Shown piece after piece: positions 1 to 9,232 of a DNA stretch of 64,000 nt. How positions within the stretch are numbered: position 1 is the stretch's first letter; each line of letters begins with the position of its first letter. The position numbers were made by a program, and so were the translations under genes. The notes below the pieces were generated by a model that was given only the letters and a program-made list of their open reading frames with translations, made no database searches and was not told the origin of the DNA. Origin of the DNA: Sphingomonas hankookensis (GTDB lineage: Bacteria; Pseudomonadota; Alphaproteobacteria; Sphingomonadales; Sphingomonadaceae); assembly GCF_028551275.1 (NCBI RefSeq), contig NZ_CP117025.1, positions 1,793,501 to 1,857,500 of the forward strand, read 5' to 3'.

Positions 1-744
1 CCGGCGGACTGGAACCCGTTTGCAGGGCAGGCTGCGGCACCGCGCGTCTATGGCCCGGCCCCCGGCAGCTATGGACTGGGTCTTGGCGATGCAGCCGAGG
101 TCTATACTGAAGCGGCCCGGCGCGCTGCTGGTGAGGCATGGCTGGCGGCATCGGACCATGCGTTTGACGCAGCCTCCGATGCGATCGGAACCTTTGCCGA
201 TCCTGACGGCCTGCGCCAGCGTGTTGAAGGAGCGGACGCCTTTGTCCATCTTCAGGACTTGCCCGAAACCGATCTGCTGCTGGCCGCCGATTATGCCGCG
301 CACGAGGCGGGCTTTGCCGCTGCCAAGGCGCTGATCGGTGGTTCGGCGGCGCTCTACCACCTCGACAATCGCGATCCGGGGCGCACCGTTGCGCGCACCC
401 TGACCGAAGAGATCGCCCGCGTGGTCCGCGCCCGCGCGGCGCACCCAGGCTGGGTGGCGGGCATGATGCGGCACGGCTTTCGCGGGGGGGCAGAACTGGC
501 CGCGACGCTGGACCATATGGGTGCCTTTGCGCACCTTTCAGGCAGCGTACCGCCGCATCTGTTCGACCTTTATCACGACGCGACACTGGGCCAGACCGAT
601 GTTCGCGCATTTCTTGAACGCGAGAATCCGGCTGCGCTGGCGGCGATGGAAGCCCGCTTTGCCGCGCTCCATGCCGCCGGGCTGTGGCAGACCCGGCGCA
701 ATTCCATCCTCGCCAGCCTGCCAAGGCTTGAGGACAGGGCATGA
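1..744 (+). CDS. cobN: Cobaltochelatase subunit CobN, C-terminal part (5' end outside window)
   Basis: The frame is open from base 1 and ends at TGA 742-744, giving 247 residues of a protein that is normally about 1200 residues or more. The start of the visible part carries a WNPFAG...VYGPAPGSYG stretch typical of the CobN/BchH chelatase C-terminus, followed by the helical end (GWVAGMMRHGFRGGAE). CobN is the large subunit of the aerobic, ATP-dependent cobaltochelatase that inserts Co2+ into hydrogenobyrinic acid a,c-diamide, working with CobS and CobT-type AAA+ subunits not seen here. Its stop overlaps the cobG start by 4 bp (ATGA), so it belongs to the same operon. The identification is firm; only the length is unknown. 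Confidence 0.93.
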   Translation, partial: PADWNPFAGQAAAPRVYGPAPGSYGLGLGDAAEVYTEAARRAAGEAWLAASDHAFDAASDAIGTFADPDGLRQRVEGADAFVHLQDLPETDLLLAADYAAHEAGFAAAKALIGGSAALYHLDNRDPGRTVARTLTEEIARVVRARAAHPGWVAGMMRHGFRGGAELAATLDHMGAFAHLSGSVPPHLFDLYHDATLGQTDVRAFLERENPAALAAMEARFAALHAAGLWQTRRNSILASLPRLEDRA

Positions 745-1886
745 GCAGTTTTGCGGTGAAGGGCTGGTGCCCCGATGCCTGGCACCCGATGATGGCGGGC
801 GACGGGCTGCTGGTGCGGGTAAAGCCTCGGCTTGGCCGCCTGACGCGGGCGCAAGTGCTGGGCCTGTGCGATGCCGCCGTGGTGCACGGCAATGGCCTGA
901 TCGACATGACCGCCCGCGCCAATCTCCAGCTTCGCGGGGTGCCTGAAACTGGCTGGCAGGCGCTGCTCGACCGGTTGCTTGTGCTGGATCTGGTGGACCC
1001 TGACCCTGTCATCGAACAGCGGCGCAACATTCTGGTCGCGCCGGATTGGCGCGCCGGTGATGACAGCCACCGCATTGCGGGCGCATTGCTGACCCGGCTG
1101 GATGAGTTGCCCGATCTGCCCGGTAAAGTGTGCTTTGCCATCGATGCCGGTCAGACCTGCATTCTGGGTGGCGAGGCGGGCGATTTCCGCATTGAGCGCG
1201 GCGGCGATGGCGGTCTGATCCTGCGCGCCGATGGCCGCGCCACCGGTATGGCGGTTGCTGCTGGCAGGGAAGTGGACGCGCTGATCGCGCTCGCCCACTG
1301 GTTTGCGGCCAGCGGCGGCGCGAAAGCGGGGCGCATGGCGCGACACCGGCTGGTCCTGCCCGAATGGGCCTGTGGCGACATTCTGCCCGCGCCGTCGGCT
1401 GCTTGCATCGTGCCGGGCCTTCATGATCTGGGCCTCCGTGATGGGAGTTGGGCCTATGGCTTGCCGTTTGGCCGGATAGAGGCGCGGATACTGGCCGGGA
1501 TGGTGGAAGCATCGCCCGCCGCAGCGGTGCGGATCACGCCGTGGCGTGTGCTGCTGGTGGAAGGCGCGCCTGCCGTTTGCGCCGGTGGGCTGATCGATAA
1601 TCCTGCCGACCCGCTGCTGCATGTCGATGCTTGCCCCGGCGCGCCCTGCTGCCCGCAGGCCTCGGTTGAAACCCGCGATCTTGCCCGCCGCCTTGCACCG
1701 CATGTCGCCGGGCGGCTGCATGTTTCGGGCTGTGCCAAGGGCTGCGCCCGCCAGCGCGCCGCCGATGTCACGCTGACCGGCCGCGATGGCCTGTTCGATC
1801 TTTCCCTGAACGCACCCGCCGGTGCGTTGCCAGTTCGCTCTGCGCTCAGCCCAGCCGAGCTTCTCGCCCATTTCGGAGCCGCTTGA
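741..1886 (+). CDS. cobG: Precorrin-3B synthase CobG
   Basis: The 381-residue product belongs to the sulfite/nitrite reductase-like family. Two ferredoxin-like half domains are followed by a [4Fe-4S] cysteine set near the C-terminus: C298, C303/C304 (CPGAPCC), then C331 and C335 (SGCAKGC). CobG uses O2 to hydroxylate precorrin-3A at C20 and form the gamma-lactone, the step that commits the pathway to the aerobic route. ATG 741 overlaps the cobN stop by 4 bp and the gene ends in TGATG at the cobH start. The presence of cobG, with no cbiD or cbiK seen, shows that this is an oxygen-dependent pathway. Confidence 0.93.
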   Translation: MSSFAVKGWCPDAWHPMMAGDGLLVRVKPRLGRLTRAQVLGLCDAAVVHGNGLIDMTARANLQLRGVPETGWQALLDRLLVLDLVDPDPVIEQRRNILVAPDWRAGDDSHRIAGALLTRLDELPDLPGKVCFAIDAGQTCILGGEAGDFRIERGGDGGLILRADGRATGMAVAAGREVDALIALAHWFAASGGAKAGRMARHRLVLPEWACGDILPAPSAACIVPGLHDLGLRDGSWAYGLPFGRIEARILAGMVEASPAAAVRITPWRVLLVEGAPAVCAGGLIDNPADPLLHVDACPGAPCCPQASVETRDLARRLAPHVAGRLHVSGCAKGCARQRAADVTLTGRDGLFDLSLNAPAGALPVRSALSPAELLAHFGAA

Positions 1887-2515
1887 TGCCCCATATCTAT
1901 GAAACCGATGGCGCGGCCATCTATCGCCAGTCTTTCGCCACGATCCGCGCCGAAGCCGATCTGGCGCCCTTTTCCGCTGATGAGGAACCGGTGGCGGTGC
2001 GCATGATCCACGCCGCCGGGATGGTGGACCTTGCCGCGCATATCCGCTTCTCACCCGGCTTTGCCAGTGCGGCGCGGGCGGCGCTGGCCGCTGGCGCGCC
2101 GGTGCTGTGCGATGCGCGGATGGTGTCCGAAGGGATCACCCGTGCGCGGCTGCCTGCTGATAATCAGATCATCTGCACCCTGAATGCGCCGCAAGTGCCC
2201 GACATGGCGCGGGCAATGGGTAACACCCGCTCTGCCGCCGCACTGGAACTGTGGCGGCCGCATCTGGCAGGCGCGGTGGTGGCCATCGGCAACGCGCCAA
2301 CCGCGCTGTTCCATCTGCTGAATATGCTGGAAGATCCCGATTGCCCGCGCCCTGCGGCGATCATCGGCTGTCCGGTGGGCTTTGTCGGCGCGGCCGAATC
2401 CAAGGCCGCGTTATGGGCCGCGCCGCCGGTGCCGTGCTGCATCGTTGAAGGGCGGCTGGGCGGCAGCGCGATCACGGTTGCTGCGATCAACGCTTTGGCG
2501 AGCGGCAACGAATGA
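1886..2515 (+). CDS. cobH: Precorrin-8X methylmutase CobH
   Basis: The 209-residue protein matches the CobH/CbiC family: an N-terminal Y-x-x-SF motif (IYRQSF), a central MIHAAGMVD containing the conserved catalytic histidine, CDARMVSEGI, and a C-terminal PTALFHLL. It moves the C11 methyl of precorrin-8X to C12, giving hydrogenobyrinic acid. ATG 1886 shares its A with the cobG TGA (TGATG); a TTG at 1883 in the same frame is a weaker alternative. The 3' end overlaps cobI by 4 bp. Confidence 0.94.
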   Translation: MPHIYETDGAAIYRQSFATIRAEADLAPFSADEEPVAVRMIHAAGMVDLAAHIRFSPGFASAARAALAAGAPVLCDARMVSEGITRARLPADNQIICTLNAPQVPDMARAMGNTRSAAALELWRPHLAGAVVAIGNAPTALFHLLNMLEDPDCPRPAAIIGCPVGFVGAAESKAALWAAPPVPCCIVEGRLGGSAITVAAINALASGNE

Positions 2516-3249
2516 GCGCGGCCCTTTCCTGCGGGACGATCCACGGCGTGGGTTTGGGTCCGGGTGCGCCCGATCTGTTGAGCGTTCGCACCGACCGGCT
2601 GGTGCGCGGCGCCCGCCACGTGGCCTATTTCCGCAAGGCCGGGCGGCCGGGTCAGGCGCGGCGGATTGTTGAAGGAATGCTCCGCCCCGACGTGATCGAA
2701 ATCCCGATGGAATATCCGGTGACGACCGAGATTCCGTTATCCGACCCGCGCTACAACGACTGTCTTTCCGCTTTCTATGCCGAATGCACGCAGCGATTGG
2801 TCATGCTGGCGCAGGCAGGCGAAGACGTGGTCGTGCTGTGTGAGGGCGATCCGTTTTTCTACGGTTCGTTCATGCATTTGCACACCCGGCTGGCGGGCAC
2901 GGTTCCGGTGGCAGTGGTGCCGGGTATCACCGGCATGGCCGGGGCGTGGAACGCAACCGGCATCCCGATCACCTGGGGCGACGATGTGCTGACCATCGCG
3001 ATGGCGACCCTGCCCGAGGATGAACTGGTGCGACGCATCCGCGATACAGATGCGCTGGTGGTGATGAAGATCGGGCGCAACCTGCCCAAACTGCGCCGCG
3101 CGGTGGCCGCTGCCGGGCGCGAGGATGCGGCATGGCTGGTCGAACATGCCGCCATGCCAGGTCAGCGGGTCACGCGGCTGATCGAGGCCGAAACGGTCAC
3201 GCCCTATTTCTCGATCCTGCTGATTCACGGCCAGGGGCGCCGGCCATGA
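2512..3249 (+). CDS. cobI: Precorrin-2 C20-methyltransferase CobI
   Basis: The 245-residue protein is a tetrapyrrole (corrin/porphyrin) methylase. It has the N-terminal [15 protein letters not shown] loop, then CEGDPFFYGSF and VPGITGMAGAW that line the SAM site, and WLVEHAAMPGQR near the end. The CobI subfamily is supported by the long segment between the first loop and the GDP motif (MEYPVT...). It methylates precorrin-2 at C20 to give precorrin-3A, the substrate of CobG upstream. It overlaps both neighbours by 4 bp, indicating translational coupling. Confidence 0.93.
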   Translation: MSAALSCGTIHGVGLGPGAPDLLSVRTDRLVRGARHVAYFRKAGRPGQARRIVEGMLRPDVIEIPMEYPVTTEIPLSDPRYNDCLSAFYAECTQRLVMLAQAGEDVVVLCEGDPFFYGSFMHLHTRLAGTVPVAVVPGITGMAGAWNATGIPITWGDDVLTIAMATLPEDELVRRIRDTDALVVMKIGRNLPKLRRAVAAAGREDAAWLVEHAAMPGQRVTRLIEAETVTPYFSILLIHGQGRRP

Positions 3250-4034
3250 GTGCCGGGGCCATGAGCGGCTGGCTGGCCATCGCCGGTCTAGGGCCGGGCG
3301 ACGAGGCGCTGATTACGCCCGAAGTCACCGCCGCTCTGGCCGGGGCAAGCGATGTCATCGGCTATATTCCCTATGTCGCCCGGATCGCCCCGCGCGCCGG
3401 GCTGACACTGCATCCGTCCGATAACCGGGTGGAGCTGGCCCGGGCCGCCCATGCGCTGGACCTCGCGGCGCAGGGGCGGCGCGTGGTGGTGGTATCATCG
3501 GGCGATCCGGGCGTTTTCGCGATGGCCGCCGCCGTGTTCGAGGCGCTGGAGGCAGGCCCGGCCCACTGGCGCGATCTCGACATCCGGGTGCTGCCCGGCA
3601 TCACCGCGATGCTGGTCGCCAGCGCGCGGGCGGGGGCGCCGCTGGGTCATGATTTTTGCGCGATCAACCTGTCGGACAATCTCAAGCCGTGGAATTTGAT
3701 CGAAAAACGGTTGCGGCTGGCGGCAGAGGCGGACTTTGCTATGGCCTTCTACAACCCGAGGTCAAAAGCCCGGCCCGAAGGTTTCGAACGTGTACTGGAC
3801 CTGCTGCGCGAAGTGTGCGGCCCGGATCGCCCGATCCTGTTCGCCCGCGCCGTATCGACGCCGGACGAGCAATTGCGGATCGTACCGCTGGGTCAGGCCC
3901 GTGCAGACATGGCCGACATGCGGACCATGGTGATCGTCGGATCAAGCCTGACGCGGATCATCGAACGCCCAAGTGCGCGAAAGCCTAGCCCCATCCTCTA
4001 TACGCCCCGCTCGGCCTTGGGTTCGGCATCATGA
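3246..4034 (+). CDS. cobJ: Precorrin-3B C17-methyltransferase CobJ
   Basis: The 262-residue tetrapyrrole methylase carries AGLGPGDEALITPE, SSGDPGVFAMA, LPGITAMLVAS, and the CobJ/CbiH-typical DFCAINLSDNLKPW and AFYNPRSKARP. It methylates C17 and drives ring contraction of precorrin-3B. ATG 3246 gives the 4-bp overlap with cobI; ATG 3261 is an alternative start directly before the first conserved strand. The last 37 bp (3998-4034) overlap tail-to-tail with cobK on the opposite strand. Confidence 0.93.
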   Translation: MSAGAMSGWLAIAGLGPGDEALITPEVTAALAGASDVIGYIPYVARIAPRAGLTLHPSDNRVELARAAHALDLAAQGRRVVVVSSGDPGVFAMAAAVFEALEAGPAHWRDLDIRVLPGITAMLVASARAGAPLGHDFCAINLSDNLKPWNLIEKRLRLAAEADFAMAFYNPRSKARPEGFERVLDLLREVCGPDRPILFARAVSTPDEQLRIVPLGQARADMADMRTMVIVGSSLTRIIERPSARKPSPILYTPRSALGSAS

Positions 4035-4759
4035 CCCAGCCACACCAGCACATCTTCAGGGCGATAGCATTCGGCCCGGTCCGGAACGACGGGGCGATCA
4101 ATCATCAGGACCGGCAAGCCCAGATACCGCGCCGCGATCAGCTTGGCCTCAGCGCCTTGCCCGCCAGCGTTCTTGCACACCACCAGATCGATGGCGTGCG
4201 CCTCCATCAATGCGCTGTCGCCTGTTGCGGTGAACGGCCCGCGATCGACGATCAGGGTGTGATGGGGCAAGCCCGGCGGCTGGTCTGGCGCATCGACAAA
4301 GCGCAACAGATAATGATGCTGCGGCTGGGCAGCGAAGGCTGCCACATGCATCCGGCCCAGCGCCAGCATGATGCGGCGGGTCGGGCCTGCCAGCGCTGCC
4401 ACCGCACCGTCGATGCTGGCAACGCGGGTCCAGCGGTCTCCGGCGACCGATTGCCACGCCCGGCGGGTCAGCGCTACATGAGGCACTCCGGCCAGACGGG
4501 CCGCCTCCACGGCATGGCTGCTCATCGTTGCGGCAAAGGGGTGGGTCGCGTCCACCAGATGAGTCACGCGGTGGTGGCGCAGATAATCGGCCAGCCCCGC
4601 CACACCGCCGAACCCGCCGACACGCACCGGCACCGGTTGAGCGCGGGGGTTTTCGGTCCGTCCGGCATAGCTGAGCGTCGTCGCAATGCCCCGCGCGCCA
4701 AGCAGGCGGGCAAGCGCGCTGGCCTCTGTCGTGCCGCCCAGCAGGAGGACGTTGGGCAT
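3998..4759 (-). CDS. cobK: Precorrin-6A reductase CobK
   Basis: The 253-residue protein starts MPNVLLLGGTTEASALARLL, the Rossmann nucleotide-binding loop of the CobK/CbiJ family. It continues with DATHPFAATMS, LALGRM, a DRGPF motif and a C-terminal CKNAGGQGAEAKL followed by PVLMIDRP. It reduces the macrocycle of precorrin-6A with NADPH. It is the only gene of the cluster on the minus strand. Its ATG (4757-4759) overlaps the ATG of cobL (4758-4760) on the other strand, so there is no intergenic space, and its 3' end runs 37 bp into cobJ. Its promoter must lie inside cobL or beyond. Confidence 0.93.
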   Translation of the reverse strand: MPNVLLLGGTTEASALARLLGARGIATTLSYAGRTENPRAQPVPVRVGGFGGVAGLADYLRHHRVTHLVDATHPFAATMSSHAVEAARLAGVPHVALTRRAWQSVAGDRWTRVASIDGAVAALAGPTRRIMLALGRMHVAAFAAQPQHHYLLRFVDAPDQPPGLPHHTLIVDRGPFTATGDSALMEAHAIDLVVCKNAGGQGAEAKLIAARYLGLPVLMIDRPVVPDRAECYRPEDVLVWLGHDAEPKAERGV

Positions 4760-5966
4760 GGCTGATATGGCTCCTGAAGCGTGGTTGACGATCATCGGCA
4801 TTGGCGAGGACGGGCCGGACGGCCTTTCCGCCGCCGCCGGCACGGCGCTGGCGCAGGCCGGACTGGTCATGGGACCGGCACGGCACCTGTCGCTGCTGCC
4901 CGCGATTACCTGTACCATGATCGAATGGCCAGTACCCTTTGCCGATGGCATTGCCCTGCTGATGCAACATCGCGGGCAGCGGGTGGTGATGCTGGCATCG
5001 GGCGATCCGTTCTGGTTCGGGGCGGGAAGCAGTGTGGCGAGCCTGCTTGATCCGGGCGAATGGGTTGCGATCCCCGCGCCTTCCACCTTCACGCTGGCGG
5101 TTGCGCGGCTGGGCTGGCCGGTTCAGGATGTGGCCTGTCTTGGCCTCCATGCCGCGCCGTTAGATCGGCTCAAGCCCCACCTGGCACCAGGGCGGCGCGT
5201 CATTGCACTGTTGCGCGATGGCGCGGCGGTGGCCGCGCTGGCGGACTATCTGACCGGCCAAGGCTTTGGCGCGTCAGCGTTGCATGTGATGGAAGCGCTG
5301 GGCGGGCCGCGCGAACGGGTTCGCACCGCGCGCGCCGAGGGGCTGTCTTTCACCGACATCGCCCATCCGGTAGCGGCCGGGATCGAGTGTGCCGGGCATG
5401 GCCCGTCCTTGCCGCTGACGGCGGGCCGACCGGATCACTGGTTTGCGTCCGACGGGCAGTTGACCAAGCGTCCGGTACGCGCGCTGACGCTATCGGCGCT
5501 GGCCCCGTGTGCGGGTGAGCTGCTGTGGGATATTGGCGCGGGATCGGGATCGATCGGGATCGAATGGCTGCTGGCCCACCCGGCCAACCGGGCCTGCGCG
5601 ATAGAGGCGGATCCGGTGCGCGCGGACCGTGTGCGGGCCAACGCCGCTGCGCTGGGCGTTGACCGGCTGAAGGTGGTCGTCGGGACGGTGCCGGATACCT
5701 TGCCACCGGGACCATCGCCCGATGCGGTGTTCATCGGCGGTGGATTGTCCGATGCTTTGCTGGACGCGCTGTGGGCGCGTTTGCCCGCCGGAACGCGGCT
5801 GGTAGCCAATGCGGTGACGCTGGAATCAGAAGCGCTGCTTGCCCGGTGGCATGGCCAGACGGGCGGGAGCCTCCTGCGCATCGAACTGGCCGACGCCGCG
5901 CCGCTGGGCAGCCGCCACGGCTGGCGCGCGCGCTATCCGGTGGTGCAATGGAGCGCGGTGCTGTGA
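4758..5966 (+). CDS. cobL: Precorrin-6Y C5,15-methyltransferase (decarboxylating) CobL
   Basis: The 402-residue protein is a CbiE-CbiT fusion. Residues about 1-200 are a tetrapyrrole methylase (IIGIGEDGPDGLSAAA, ASGDPFWFGAG, PAPSTFTLA). Residues about 215-402 are a class I SAM methyltransferase with the LLWDIGAGSGSIGIEWL glycine loop. It methylates C5 and C15 and decarboxylates the C12 acetate. ATG 4758 gives MADMAPEAW; ATG 4767 is an alternative. A cob transcript coming from cobJ must cross the antisense cobK gene to reach cobL, unless cobL has its own promoter. The 3' end overlaps the cobE start. Confidence 0.93.
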   Translation: MADMAPEAWLTIIGIGEDGPDGLSAAAGTALAQAGLVMGPARHLSLLPAITCTMIEWPVPFADGIALLMQHRGQRVVMLASGDPFWFGAGSSVASLLDPGEWVAIPAPSTFTLAVARLGWPVQDVACLGLHAAPLDRLKPHLAPGRRVIALLRDGAAVAALADYLTGQGFGASALHVMEALGGPRERVRTARAEGLSFTDIAHPVAAGIECAGHGPSLPLTAGRPDHWFASDGQLTKRPVRALTLSALAPCAGELLWDIGAGSGSIGIEWLLAHPANRACAIEADPVRADRVRANAAALGVDRLKVVVGTVPDTLPPGPSPDAVFIGGGLSDALLDALWARLPAGTRLVANAVTLESEALLARWHGQTGGSLLRIELADAAPLGSRHGWRARYPVVQWSAVL

Positions 5967-6343
5967 TTGTCGCGGGCTTCGGCTTTCGGTCGGGCGTCAG
6001 CCTGTGTTCGCTGCGCGCCGCGTTCGCGCTGGCGGGGCAGGGGCAGCCGCCGGTCACCCATCTGGCTGCGGCGCATGACAAGCTTGCGGCGCTGGTGCCG
6101 CTGGCCGAAGTGCTGGACCTGCCGCTGATGGGCGTGGCGTCCGATGCACTGGCCGCCGTTTCCACCCCCACGCGCTCCATCGCCAGCCTGAACGCTCGTC
6201 ACGTCGGCAGCGTTGCCGAAGCGTCCGCGCTTGCCGCTGCTGGCGCGGGTGCGCGCCTGCTGTCGCCGCGCCACATCTCCCCCGATCGCATGGCGACGTG
6301 CGCCATTGCTGCCAGCGTCAACCTTCAGGAAATCCCAACATGA
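5963..6343 (+). CDS. cobE: Cobalamin biosynthesis protein CobE (CbiG C-terminal-like)
   Basis: The product has 126 residues if it starts at GTG 5963, which overlaps the cobL stop by 4 bp (GTGA) and has a GGAG 9 nt upstream. ATG 5948 in frame would add five residues. It resembles the CbiG C-terminal domain: [17 protein letters not shown], then a central ASDALAAV and a C-terminal [16 protein letters not shown]. CobE is needed in the aerobic pathway, but its catalytic role is less clear than that of its neighbours. The family call follows from sequence pattern and position between cobL and cobM. Confidence 0.85.
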   Translation: MIVAGFGFRSGVSLCSLRAAFALAGQGQPPVTHLAAAHDKLAALVPLAEVLDLPLMGVASDALAAVSTPTRSIASLNARHVGSVAEASALAAAGAGARLLSPRHISPDRMATCAIAASVNLQEIPT

Positions 6344-7125
6344 CCGTCCATTTCATCGGCGCCGGTCCCGGCGCGCCCGACCTTTTGACCTTGCGTGGAC
6401 GCGACCTGATCGCAGAGTGCCCGGTGTGCCTTTATGCCGGGTCGCTGATCCCGGTGGCCGTGCTGGATCACTGCCCGCCGGGCGCGCGGATCGTGAACAC
6501 CGCGCCGCTGGAATTGGACCAGATCATGGCCGAGATCGCCGCCGCCCACGCCGCTGGGCACGATGTGGCGCGGCTGCATTCGGGCGATCTTTCGGTCTGG
6601 TCGGCGATGGGCGAGCAATTGCGCCGCCTGCGCGCGCTGGACATTCCCTTTACCGTGACGCCCGGTGTCCCGGCGTTCGCCGCCGCCGCCGCTGCGCTGG
6701 AGGCAGAACTGACGCTGCCCGCGCTGTCGCAATCGCTGGTGCTGACCCGCACGCCGGGCCGCGCCAGCACCATGCCGCCCGCCGAAAGCCTGACCAATTT
6801 TGCCATGACCGGCGCGACGCTGGCCATTCACCTGTCGGTCCACAATCTGGCGCAAGTGGTGGCGGACCTGACGCCGGCCTATGGCGCAGATTGCCCCGTC
6901 ACCGTGGTCTGGCGCGCCAGTTGGCCCGATCAGCGGATTGTCCGGGCCACGCTCGACACGATCGAGCAGGCCGTGGCGGGCAGTATGGAGCGCACCGCCT
7001 TGATCCTTGTCGGGCGGGTGCTGGCAGCACAGGATTTTGCCGAAAGCAGCCTTTACGCGCCCGGTTATGACCGCCGCTATCGTCCGCAGGATGCCACGTC
7101 ACGCTTTGCCGGTGCGGTCGAATGA
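6340..7125 (+). CDS. cobM: Precorrin-4 C11-methyltransferase CobM
   Basis: The 261-residue tetrapyrrole methylase starts [20 protein letters not shown]. It continues with [38 protein letters not shown] and the CobM-typical [13 protein letters not shown]. It methylates precorrin-4 at C11. The ATG overlaps the cobE stop by 4 bp and the 3' end overlaps cobB by 4 bp. Confidence 0.94.
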   Translation: MTVHFIGAGPGAPDLLTLRGRDLIAECPVCLYAGSLIPVAVLDHCPPGARIVNTAPLELDQIMAEIAAAHAAGHDVARLHSGDLSVWSAMGEQLRRLRALDIPFTVTPGVPAFAAAAAALEAELTLPALSQSLVLTRTPGRASTMPPAESLTNFAMTGATLAIHLSVHNLAQVVADLTPAYGADCPVTVVWRASWPDQRIVRATLDTIEQAVAGSMERTALILVGRVLAAQDFAESSLYAPGYDRRYRPQDATSRFAGAVE

Positions 7126-8456
7126 GCGCGCGCCACCAGACTCCGGGATTGATGATCGCCGCCCCCGCATCGGGCACAGGCAAGACCACGGTGATGCTGG
7201 GCCTGCTGCGCGCCCTGACCGAAGACGGGCTGGCTGTGCAGCCGTTCAAGAGCGGGCCGGACTATATCGACCCCGCGTTTCACCGCGCGGCCAGTGGCAG
7301 GCCGTCGTTCAATCTCGATAGCTGGGCGATGGAGGACGATCTGATCGCTGGCATTGCGGCGCAGGTCGGGGGTGCGGACATGGTGCTGGCCGAAGGGTCG
7401 ATGGGACTGTTTGACGGCGTGGCCAGCAAGGGTGCGTCGGGCAATGGTGCCAGCGCCGACATGGCGCGCCGGATGGGCTGGCCGATCGTGCTGGTGCTGG
7501 ATGTGTCGGGGCAGGCGCAGTCCGCCGCCGCCACCGCGCTGGGGTTCAGCAGCCTTGATCCGGGGCTGCCATTTGCCGGGGTGATCCTGAACCGCGTGGC
7601 CAGTCCGCGCCATGAACGGCTGGTCCGCAAGGGGATGGAGGCGGTGGGCATCCCCGTGCTGGGCGCCCTGCCAAGGCGCGGCGACCTGACCCTGCCCGAA
7701 CGCCATCTGGGGCTGGTTCAGGCGGTGGAGCATCCCGATCTTGATCGCGCGATTGCCGAGTTTGCAGCGTTCCTGCGCGCCCATGTCGATCTTGACGCTA
7801 TTCGCCTTGCCGCTGGTGCCGCACCACAAGCCGACGGCGGCAAGCTGCCCGCCCCTCCGGCCCAGCGGATCGCCATGGCGCGCGATCCCGCCTTTTCGTT
7901 CGTCTACCCGCATCTGATCGAAGGCTGGCGGCGCGCCGGGGCGGAGATCCTGCCGTTTTCGCCACTGGCCGATCAGGCGCCCGCCACCCATGCCGATCTG
8001 GTGTGGCTGCCTGGCGGCTATCCCGAATTGCACGCCGGGACCATCGCCGCCGCCACGACATTCCTGTCCGGCCTACGCCGCCATGCCGAAACGCGGCCCG
8101 TTCACGGCGAATGCGGCGGCTATATGGTGCTGGGGCAGGGGTTGATCGACAAGAGTGGTGAACGGCACCGGATGGCCGGGCTGCTGGGGCTGGTCACCAG
8201 CCATGCCCAGCGCAAGATGCACCTTGGCTATCGCCATGCCGAACTGCTGGTGCCGATATCGGGCCTTGCCGCCGGGACCAGACTGCGCGGGCACGAGTTC
8301 CACTATTCCACCATCGTTGAACAAAGCGACGCGCCGCTGGCGCTTGTGACCGATGCCGAAGGCGCGGCGGTGGCCGAAAGCGGATCGCATCGCGGCCATG
8401 TCACCGGCAGCTATTTCCACATGATCGCGCCCGCTTCGTGCCGAGAAGCCCAATGA
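7122..8456 (+). CDS. cobB: Hydrogenobyrinic acid a,c-diamide synthase CobB
   Basis: The 444-residue protein has an N-terminal P-loop domain ([10 protein letters not shown] at about residues 14-23, [20 protein letters not shown]) of the dethiobiotin-synthetase type. A C-terminal type 1 glutamine amidotransferase domain carries the nucleophile at about C331 ([11 protein letters not shown]) and a late HEFHYS. It amidates the a and c side chains with glutamine and ATP, producing the substrate for CobN. It is joined to cobM and cobF by 4-bp overlaps. Confidence 0.94.
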   Translation: MSARHQTPGLMIAAPASGTGKTTVMLGLLRALTEDGLAVQPFKSGPDYIDPAFHRAASGRPSFNLDSWAMEDDLIAGIAAQVGGADMVLAEGSMGLFDGVASKGASGNGASADMARRMGWPIVLVLDVSGQAQSAAATALGFSSLDPGLPFAGVILNRVASPRHERLVRKGMEAVGIPVLGALPRRGDLTLPERHLGLVQAVEHPDLDRAIAEFAAFLRAHVDLDAIRLAAGAAPQADGGKLPAPPAQRIAMARDPAFSFVYPHLIEGWRRAGAEILPFSPLADQAPATHADLVWLPGGYPELHAGTIAAATTFLSGLRRHAETRPVHGECGGYMVLGQGLIDKSGERHRMAGLLGLVTSHAQRKMHLGYRHAELLVPISGLAAGTRLRGHEFHYSTIVEQSDAPLALVTDAEGAAVAESGSHRGHVTGSYFHMIAPASCREAQ

Positions 8457-9232
8457 TCGACCTCCACCTGATCGGCATCGGCACGGGCAACCCCGATCAC
8501 CTGACAGCGCAGGCCGTGGCGGCGATGAACCAAGCTGACCTGATCCTGTTGCCGCGCAAGGGGCAGGCCAAGTCCGACCTGATCGACCTGCGCCGGGAGA
8601 TCTGCGCGCAGGTTCTGACGGGGCCAACGCGGATTGTGGAATTTGACCTGCCAGTAAGAGGTGGGCCAGTGCGCGGTAATGGGGCCACTTATCTGGATGA
8701 CGTCAATGCCTGGCATGATGCCATCGCGGATGCGTGGCAGGCGCAGATCACCCAGCATTTGCCCGGTGGCGGCACACTGGCGCTGCTCGTCTGGGGCGAC
8801 CCCTCGCTGTATGACAGCACCTTGCGCATTGCCGATCGGCTGAGCAGCGCGGGCGTTGAAATCACCGTGCGGGTGGTGCCGGGCATCACCAGCCTTCAGG
8901 CGTTGACCGCCGCCCATGCCATGCCGTTGAACCCGCTGGCCGGCCCGGTGACGATCACCACCGGGCGGCTGCTGCGCGCCCATGGCTGGCCTGCCGGAGC
9001 CGACACGATTGTCGTCATGCTCGATAGCGGCGGCGCGTTCGAGGGGCTGCAACCGCAAGGCATCACCATCTGGTGGGGCGCTTATCTGGGCATGGCGCAC
9101 GAGGCGCTGGAACAGGGCCCCCTGGCGCAAGCCGGTCCCCGGATCGCGTTGCGCCGGGCGGAACTGCGCGCGCGCCATGGCTGGATCATGGATGTCTATC
9201 TCATGCGAAGGGAATTGGCCGATGGAACCTGA
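8453..9232 (+). CDS. cobF: Precorrin-6A synthase (deacetylating) CobF
   Basis: The 259-residue tetrapyrrole methylase has LIGIGTGNPDHLTAQAV, LLPRKGQAKSDLIDLR, WGDPSLYDST, VPGITSLQALTAAH and a C-terminal WWGAYLGM, which together fit the CobF subfamily. CobF methylates C1 and removes the acetyl group extruded during ring contraction, and it occurs only in the aerobic pathway. It overlaps cobB by 4 bp and cobO by 11 bp. Confidence 0.93.
   Translation: MIDLHLIGIGTGNPDHLTAQAVAAMNQADLILLPRKGQAKSDLIDLRREICAQVLTGPTRIVEFDLPVRGGPVRGNGATYLDDVNAWHDAIADAWQAQITQHLPGGGTLALLVWGDPSLYDSTLRIADRLSSAGVEITVRVVPGITSLQALTAAHAMPLNPLAGPVTITTGRLLRAHGWPAGADTIVVMLDSGGAFEGLQPQGITIWWGAYLGMAHEALEQGPLAQAGPRIALRRAELRARHGWIMDVYLMRRELADGT

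Noticed and set aside
573..2054. A 493-codon minus-strand open frame opposite cobN/cobG/cobH
   Set aside because: It is an antisense shadow of high-GC coding sequence with Arg/Gln/His-rich low-complexity content and no motif. The plus-strand genes are certain.
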